Assembly: GCF_900113645.1 (NCBI RefSeq) | Contig: NZ_FOQC01000011.1 | Location: forward strand, 1 to 64,000 | Direction: 5' to 3' | Source of the DNA: Trichococcus flocculiformis | GTDB taxonomy: Bacteria > Bacillota > Bacilli > Lactobacillales > Aerococcaceae | Length of the DNA: 64,000 bases | In this document: in pieces, positions 58,896-64,000 of the stretch | How positions within the stretch are numbered: position 1 is the first letter of the stretch | Layout of the letters: each line of letters begins with the position of its first letter | Made by a program: the position numbers and the translations under genes | The notes under the pieces: generated by a model | Told to the model about the DNA's origin: nothing | Seen by the model: only the letters and a program-made list of their open reading frames with translations | Databases searched by the model: none

Positions 58896-61526
58896 ATGTC
58901 TGATGAAATTGAAAAAGTAAATGATCAAGCCATGGAACAAAGGGAATTGAGCCATGAAATGGAAACGTCATTCCTGGAATATGCCATGAGCGTTATCGTA
59001 GCCAGGGCTTTGCCTGACGTCCGTGACGGACTCAAGCCGGTCCATCGCCGTATCCTTTACGGCATGAGCGAATTGGGCGTCACGCCTGATAAAGCGCACA
59101 AAAAATCCGCACGTATCGTCGGGGACGTAATGGGTAAGTACCATCCCCACGGTGACAGTGCCATCTATGAATCGATGGTGCGTATGTCCCAGGATTTCAG
59201 TTACCGTTATCCGCTGGTAGATGGACACGGAAACTTCGGCTCCATCGATGGAGACAGCGCCGCAGCGATGCGTTACACCGAAGCGCGGATGTCAAAAATT
59301 GCTTTGGAAATGCTGCGTGATCTCAATAAAGATACAGTCGATTATCACGATAACTATGACGGTTCCGAAAGTGAACCCGATGTATTACCGGCCCGCTTCC
59401 CTAACCTGCTGGTGAATGGTGCTTCCGGTATCGCCGTTGGGATGGCAACAAATATCCCGCCGCATAATCTGACGGAAGTCATTTCCGCCTTGCATATCCT
59501 GATGAACAATCCAGATGCGACGACTGCCGAATTGATGGAAGCCGTTCCTGGGCCCGATTTCCCTACTGGCGGTATCGTCATGGGCAAATCAGGTATCAGG
59601 AAAGCCTATGAAACAGGTAAAGGATCGATTATTGTCCGTGGGCGTGTAGAAGTCGAAATACTGAAAAACGGCAAAGAACGCATCGTCATTTCCGAATTGC
59701 CTTATATGGTCAACAAGGCGAAATTGGTCGAGCGGATTGCTGAACTGGCCCGCGACAAACGGATCGAAGGCATAACCGACTTGGCGGATGAGTCCGACCG
59801 CGACGGCATGCGTGTCGTCATCGATGTCCGCAAAGATGTCAGCGCCAGCGTCATTCTGAACAATCTGTACAAACTGACGCCGCTCCAATCCTCTTTCGGC
59901 TTCAATATGTTGGCGATCGTAAAAGGCATCCCGAAAGTGCTGGGACTCAAGCAGATTCTGGTCCACTACTTGGAACACCAAGAAGAAGTTATCCGCAGAA
60001 GAGCCGCATTCGACAAACGAAAAGCGGAAGCCCGTGCGCATATCTTGGCCGGTTTGCGGATCGCTTTGGATCATATCGATGAGATCGTAGCGATTCTGCG
60101 CGGTTCAAACAATGGCGATGCAGCCAAACAAATATTCATCGACAAATACGGTCTTTCCGAGAAACAAGCGCAAGCCATTTTGGATATGCGTCTGGTGCGT
60201 CTGACCGGTTTGGAAAGAGAAAAAGTTGAAGCGGAATATGATGCGCTGATGGCTCTGATCGCTGATTTGGCTGATATTTTAGCGAATGAGCAGCGTGTTT
60301 TCGACATCATCTATACAGAATTACTTGAAATCCAAGAAAGATTCGGCGACAAACGCCGCACGGAGCTGTTGGTCGGAGAAGTCTTGTCGCTTGAGGATGA
60401 AGACTTGATCGAAGAGGAAGACATCGTCTTGACTTTGACTCATAACGGCTACATCAAACGTTTGCCAAACAGCGAATTCAGAGCCCAAAAACGCGGCGGA
60501 CGCGGTGTCCAAGGTATGGGTATCCATGATGATGATTTCATCGAAACGCTGATTTCGGCATCAACGCATGATGTGTTGCTGTACTTCTCGAACCAAGGGA
60601 AAGTATACAAAACAAAAGGCTATGAAGTGCCTGAGTACGGCCGCCAGGCAAAAGGTTTGCCGATCATTAACTTGCTGAATTTGGATGCCAACGAAAAAAT
60701 CCAAGCCATCATCAACGTCAAAGGCGGTCCACAAGACGGAGATTACTTGTTCTTCACGACACGGATGGGTACCGTCAAACGGACATCCGCTACGGAATTC
60801 CAGAATATCCGTCAAAGCGGTTTGCGCGCAATCAACCTGAAGGATGAGGATGAGCTGATTAAAGTCTCCTTGACTGATGGCAACCAGAACATCATCATCG
60901 GAACGCACTTCGGCTACTCCGTGAGTTTTGATGAGAAGGATGTCCGTGATATGGGCAGAACTGCTACCGGTGTCCGTGGCGTGAAATTGAGAGAAAACGA
61001 CTATGTTGTCGGCATGGATGTGCTGAAACACGAGTCGGAAGTTCTCATCATCACAGAAAATGGCTACGGCAAGCGTACGGCAGCTGATGAATATGCTATC
61101 AAAGGCCGCGGTGGTAAAGGGGTCAAAACAGCCAACATCACTGAGAAAAATGGTAAGTTGGTGGGCTTGACGACTGTCTCCGGTGAAGAAGACATCATGA
61201 TCATTACAGATAAAGGTGTCATGATCCGTTTCCACGCCGATGCCATTTCCCAAACAGGCCGTGCCACTCTGGGCGTGCGTCTGATCAAGCTTGATGGCGA
61301 AGCTATCGTATCGACAATGGCAAAAGTTGAGCGCGAAGAGGATGAAGAAGTTGTTGTTGCTCCCCTGAATGAAGAAATAGATTCAGAGGGCGAAAATGAC
61401 GCCTTAGAAGCATTTGATGCAACTGAACAGGCAAATACATTAGATACAACTGAAACATCCGAAATGGCCGATAAATTGAGCGATTTCGCAGATGAACTGT
61501 TGGATGAAGAAGATTCGGAAGAATAA
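58896..61526 (+). CDS. gyrA: DNA gyrase subunit A
   Basis: Breakage-reunion subunit. 876 aa: catalytic Tyr127 in [13 protein letters not shown]; quinolone region [15 protein letters not shown] with Ser88 and Glu92 (wild-type-like, no resistance change at these sites). The GyrA box is near [10 protein letters not shown], and beta-pinwheel repeats span about 510-810. Long acidic tail (about 815-876, rich in Glu/Asp/Thr) after the pinwheel. Confidence 0.98.
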   Translation: MSDEIEKVNDQAMEQRELSHEMETSFLEYAMSVIVARALPDVRDGLKPVHRRILYGMSELGVTPDKAHKKSARIVGDVMGKYHPHGDSAIYESMVRMSQDFSYRYPLVDGHGNFGSIDGDSAAAMRYTEARMSKIALEMLRDLNKDTVDYHDNYDGSESEPDVLPARFPNLLVNGASGIAVGMATNIPPHNLTEVISALHILMNNPDATTAELMEAVPGPDFPTGGIVMGKSGIRKAYETGKGSIIVRGRVEVEILKNGKERIVISELPYMVNKAKLVERIAELARDKRIEGITDLADESDRDGMRVVIDVRKDVSASVILNNLYKLTPLQSSFGFNMLAIVKGIPKVLGLKQILVHYLEHQEEVIRRRAAFDKRKAEARAHILAGLRIALDHIDEIVAILRGSNNGDAAKQIFIDKYGLSEKQAQAILDMRLVRLTGLEREKVEAEYDALMALIADLADILANEQRVFDIIYTELLEIQERFGDKRRTELLVGEVLSLEDEDLIEEEDIVLTLTHNGYIKRLPNSEFRAQKRGGRGVQGMGIHDDDFIETLISASTHDVLLYFSNQGKVYKTKGYEVPEYGRQAKGLPIINLLNLDANEKIQAIINVKGGPQDGDYLFFTTRMGTVKRTSATEFQNIRQSGLRAINLKDEDELIKVSLTDGNQNIIIGTHFGYSVSFDEKDVRDMGRTATGVRGVKLRENDYVVGMDVLKHESEVLIITENGYGKRTAADEYAIKGRGGKGVKTANITEKNGKLVGLTTVSGEEDIMIITDKGVMIRFHADAISQTGRATLGVRLIKLDGEAIVSTMAKVEREEDEEVVVAPLNEEIDSEGENDALEAFDATEQANTLDTTETSEMADKLSDFADELLDEEDSEE

Positions 61527-61551
61527 AGCGTCAAAAACGAAACTAATTCAG

Positions 61552-61588
61552 AACGGGGCCGTCTCAGTGTGAGATAGCCCCGTTTTTT
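61552..61588 (+). terminator. terminator of gyrA
   Basis: AACGGGGC pairs with GCCCCGTT, with an inner GTCTCA/TGAGAT extension and TTTTTT after it. Confidence 0.9.
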
Positions 61589-61616
61589 AGTGTACTTTGG
61601 ATTTCGGCTAGTTGCC

Positions 61617-61850
61617 TGCTGCCACAGCGGAGCTGCAGGATCGGACTGTTGCTCCGGTGTAGCGGCTGTTCATCGGAGGACAGAGACCGTTATTGGTCGA
61701 ACCTCCGATAAAGCCGATCCTACCGAAGGAAAGCAATATAATGTTTGCCTAACTTCGGCGAAGCTTTCGTTCGCCGGAGCAGGAGTAAAAATTCACAGAT
61801 ATGATTGCGGACTGCCCAGCGGAGGCTGGATTCATTTGTGTGAGTTACCC
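61617..61850. repeat. CTCCGG-type palindromic repeat region
   Basis: Nested inverted repeats: AGGATCGG...CCGATCCT, inside it ATCGGAGG...CCTCCGAT, inside that GACC/GGTC. Then a second hairpin CTTCGGCGAA/TTCGCCGGAG that matches the hairpin near 15277. No gene; lies between gyrA terminator and the rpsF promoter. Confidence 0.55.
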
Positions 61851-61879
61851 CCAGTTCCGAATTCATGGCAAAAAAAAGC

Positions 61880-61908
61880 TTGCCATAAAAAATGGAATAT
61901 GATACAAT
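61880..61908 (+). promoter_or_regulatory. rpsF operon promoter
   Basis: TTGCCA (61880-61885) and TACAAT (61903-61908), 17-bp spacer, extended TGA before the -10. The leader (61915-61992) contains CTTAC-AAAA-GTAAG just before GGAGG and may be an S6:S18 autoregulatory site. Confidence 0.78.
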
Positions 61909-61992
61909 CTTTAGATGTGAGTAATCCTGAAAAGGTACTCTCCTTGCTCTTACAAAAGTAAGGGCCAAAGTCCACAAGGAGGTGACAGTCAA

Positions 61993-62286
61993 ATGAACAA
62001 TTACGAAATCAACTACATTATCCGTCCTAACATCGAAGAAGAAGCTAAAGCAGAATTGATCGCACGTTTCGATTCTATTTTAACAGATAATGGCGCTGAA
62101 GTTATTGAATCAAAAGACTGGGCGAAACGCCGTTTAGCTTATGAAATCAAAGATTTTCGTGAAGGTATCTACCATATCGTGAAAATTTCTGCTTTAGACG
62201 CTAAAGCAATCGACGAATTCGACCGTCTAGCAAAGATCAATAGCGATATTCTTCGCCACATCATTGTTAAAGAAGAAGCTAAATAA
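61993..62286 (+). CDS. rpsF: ribosomal protein S6
   Basis: 97 aa. Starts [21 protein letters not shown]; has [37 protein letters not shown] before ATG. First of the rpsF-ssb-rpsR operon. Confidence 0.98.
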   Translation: MNNYEINYIIRPNIEEEAKAELIARFDSILTDNGAEVIESKDWAKRRLAYEIKDFREGIYHIVKISALDAKAIDEFDRLAKINSDILRHIIVKEEAK

Positions 62287-62288
62287 AG

Positions 62289-62304
62289 TGTTCCACGTGA
62301 AACA
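62289..62304. promoter_or_regulatory. parS site between rpsF and ssb
   Basis: TGTTCCACGTGAAACA is a perfect match to one of the natural parS variants in bacilli. It starts three bases past the rpsF stop codon. Confidence 0.9.
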
Positions 62305-62324
62305 TTTTGAAAGGAGTAAGATGA

Positions 62325-62876
62325 ATGATTAATAATGTTGTCTTAGTCGGCAGACTTACAAAAGATGTTGATTTACGCTATACATCCAGCGGCACAGCAG
62401 TCGGAACCTTCGCTCTTGCAGTAAACAGACAGTTTACGAACCAAGCGGGAGAAAGAGAAGCTGACTTCATCAATTGTGTCATGTGGAGAAAATCTGCAGA
62501 GAATTTCGCAAATTTCACTCGTAAAGGCTCTTTAGTCGGTATCACTGGCCGAATCCAAACAAGGAATTATGATAATCAGCAAGGACAGCGCGTATACGTG
62601 ACTGAAGTTGTTGCAGATAATTTCACATTGTTGGAATCGAAAACAACTACCGAACAAAGACCGAGAGAGACTGGCGCAGGTTCTTCAAATCAAGCAGCTC
62701 CGAGTGCAAACTTCGGATCAAACAAATCTTTTGAATCTAACCAAAACCAAGGACAGTATAATAATCAATACTCTTCTCCGAAACAAAACGGTTTTTCTGA
62801 TTTTAACTCAACTGCCGATCCGTTTTCATCAAACGGAGAATCAATTGACATTTCAGATGATGATTTGCCATTCTAG
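62325..62876 (+). CDS. ssb: single-stranded DNA-binding protein
   Basis: 183 aa. OB fold (about 1-106) with [20 protein letters not shown] and [20 protein letters not shown]; Gln/Asn/Ser-rich linker; C-terminal tip DISDDDLPF for partner binding. ATG after AAAGGAGTAAG. Between rpsF and rpsR as usual. Confidence 0.98.
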   Translation: MINNVVLVGRLTKDVDLRYTSSGTAVGTFALAVNRQFTNQAGEREADFINCVMWRKSAENFANFTRKGSLVGITGRIQTRNYDNQQGQRVYVTEVVADNFTLLESKTTTEQRPRETGAGSSNQAAPSANFGSNKSFESNQNQGQYNNQYSSPKQNGFSDFNSTADPFSSNGESIDISDDDLPF

Positions 62877-62919
62877 TCTTTAGGGCAGAATGGTTAGTTT
62901 AGGAAAAGGAGGAATTGAC

Positions 62920-63162
62920 ATGGCATTTCAACGTAACAGCAGAGGCGGACGCAAACGTAAAAAAGTTTGTTACTTCTGTGCTAACCACATTGATCATGTA
63001 GATTACAAAGAGACTGATTTATTGAAACGTTATATATCTGAAAAAGGTAAAATTTTACCTCGTCGTGTAACAGGTACATGCGCTAAACATCAAAGAACTT
63101 TGACTGTATCTATCAAACGTTCTCGTATCATGGCTCTTATGCCATTTACATTAGCAGAATAA
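62920..63162 (+). CDS. rpsR: ribosomal protein S18 (zinc-ligand form)
   Basis: 80 aa. [20 protein letters not shown] start; [25 protein letters not shown] with CAKH gives a C-x2-C ... C-x2-H set, the C+ (zinc-binding) type, unlike Bacillus S18, which lacks it. Start at 62920, seven bases after AGGAGG; the longer frame is less likely. Confidence 0.97.
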   Translation: MAFQRNSRGGRKRKKVCYFCANHIDHVDYKETDLLKRYISEKGKILPRRVTGTCAKHQRTLTVSIKRSRIMALMPFTLAE

Positions 63163-63693
63163 GATTAAGGGAGTCGCTTCCAGGAGCGCTCCTTTTTTTG
63201 TACCCAAAAATAGTTGCTGAACACGAACATGTCTTGCAGCGGATCGGATATCACGGGACTCCCCTTTCCTCCTCTTTCGGCTACAACTTTTTTGGACACG
63301 CCCTATCCGTTTCTTTTGAACGATCAGTATGCTCAGGTGAAGCAAACAGTTTGCTTCATCTTTCCGTTCCCAGTGTCTGCTCCCAGCTCTCCTTTGGCAT
63401 TGCTCAACCGGCTGAGGATAGACTATTTTTTTTCAGGTTGAGAGTGGATCATTCAAATACATTCCTCGCTCAATAGATGTGATACTCAATTTACATGCCC
63501 TCTCCTTCATGCTAGCAGAAAGCTTTCTCAACCTTTTATCCATACCTGGCTGTTGCAATGAGTGATTATTCTCCATCGGAGGCATAGGACTAAGAACTAA
63601 AATGATCTGACCGGGTCATTTTACGCTTATAAGAATGAATTAACATTATACTAGGGTAAATCTTCATAGAAGAATACAGGTGCTGTCATAAGC
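63163..63693. other. gene-free region after rpsR
   Basis: No supported gene. Contains the rpsR terminator; a near-perfect inverted repeat TGAAGCAAAC-A-GTTTGCTTCA (63339-63359); and CTCAACC...GGTTGAG around a T8 run (63405-63440), which may be a weak terminator. Open frames of 60-90 codons here have low-complexity Pro/Ser or Phe-rich products and no ribosome-binding sites. It may be decayed sequence; the usual gdpP/rplI/dnaB neighbours are absent. Confidence 0.5.
63169..63199 (+). terminator. terminator of rpsR
   Basis: GGAG.CGCT pairs with AGCG.CTCC, followed by seven T. Confidence 0.8.
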
Positions 63694-63993
63694 TTAAATA
63701 TAGCCGAATTGAATAAAGAAAAATCGCCAGCGCTCAAATGTTCCACGTGGAACATTTGAGCGCTGATTTGATTTGAAAACAGTTTTCAGATCGCTACAAT
63801 CTGAAAGCAGAAAGAACTGAGTTATGGGAAAAACCCGAAGCGTGCAATCCAGAAAAAATAAAATCTTCCACTCCATCATCCGTCCTATGGTTATCCCGAT
63901 CAGCAAATCGATACAATGATAGAAGGCCTGCTGATGATGGATCGTAAAAATCAACAACAATGAATGAGCCAGAAAATAGTGAATCGGCTTCAA
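63694..63993 (-). CDS. possible membrane protein fragment (low confidence)
   Basis: An open frame of 99 codons on minus that may continue beyond the right edge. The first part is hydrophobic (HYFLAHSLLLIF, DLLIGITIG, KILFFLD) but the last third is read through the parS palindrome and looks non-coding. No family recognised; could be the C-terminal end of a membrane protein gene or spurious. Confidence 0.2.
   Translation of the reverse strand: MKPIHYFLAHSLLLIFTIHHQQAFYHCIDLLIGITIGRMMEWKILFFLDCTLRVFPITQFFLLSDCSDLKTVFKSNQRSNVPRGTFERWRFFFIQFGYI
63729..63764. promoter_or_regulatory. parS site at the centre of a 36-bp perfect palindrome
   Basis: TGTTCCACGTGGAACA (63739-63754) is a fully symmetrical parS variant. 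AGCGCTCAAA on the left and TTTGAGCGCT on the right extend the symmetry to 36 bp without a mismatch. It could double as a hairpin terminator. About 10 kb from oriC. Confidence 0.8.
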
Positions 63994-64000
63994 TAAAGAA

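Noticed and set aside
63198-63476. Overlapping 75- and 92-codon open frames after rpsR
   Set aside because: No ribosome-binding sites, low-complexity Pro/Ser/Phe composition, no recognisable family, and hairpins run through them.

Overview
The window is a chromosomal origin region of a low-to-mid GC Firmicute. Gene content and order (rpmH-rnpA-yidC-jag / dnaA-dnaN-S4-recF-gyrB-gyrA / rpsF-ssb-rpsR, plus parAB, rsmG, mnmG, mnmE, a T-box serS, treR/treB/treC and a purS-dependent purine operon) point to Lactobacillales, most plausibly a Carnobacteriaceae member of Trichococcus type. That placement is inferred from gene content, not from a database match. The bipartite origin lies at about 52.1-54.0 kb. 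Most genes to its left are on the minus strand and most to its right on the plus strand, so transcription largely runs away from the origin. The exceptions are the GIY-YIG gene, a small membrane gene, treR and the DUF438/hemerythrin gene.

Left to right: the 5' end of a 16S rRNA gene with tandem promoters (1-534); msrA; serS with a T-box leader; a D,D-carboxypeptidase next to an OmpR-type two-component system; guaB; a DUF1129 membrane protein; an array of structured repeats; ychF, DUF951, parB, parA and rsmG; a HAD phosphatase and a GIY-YIG protein; a TPP-riboswitch thiamine salvage operon (thiM-thiE-HAD-thiD); a lipoprotein esterase with an AraC regulator; mnmG, mnmE and an MDR oxidoreductase. 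The whole de novo purine pathway to IMP (purEKB, purCSQLFMN, purH, purD) fills 26.8-40.4 kb. Then come treR, a GerMN lipoprotein, a hemerythrin/PAS protein, treC and treB, a YhdH-type oxidoreductase, and the origin cluster. parB, three parS-like sites and oriC form the chromosome segregation and replication module.

The most unusual content is non-coding. First, at least eight copies of a roughly 115-bp element share an invariant internal-loop pair (TCCGCCTAA and TTAGTGCTC). Their three flanking helices have different sequences in different copies but remain complementary. Every cluster starts within about a dozen bases after a stop codon (ychF, mnmE, purH). Second, a pair of paralogous RNA genes of about 245 and 185 nt lies at the two ends of the purine locus. 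Both have conserved upstream promoter-like DNA, a long rod-like fold with compensatory changes, and their own intrinsic terminators; they resemble 6S RNA in size and architecture but I could not prove that identity. Third, a looser family of GCTCCGG/CTCCGGCGAA palindromes occupies three further intergenic regions. PurR-box-like CCGAAC sites sit upstream of purE, just downstream of the purC promoter, and upstream of guaB.
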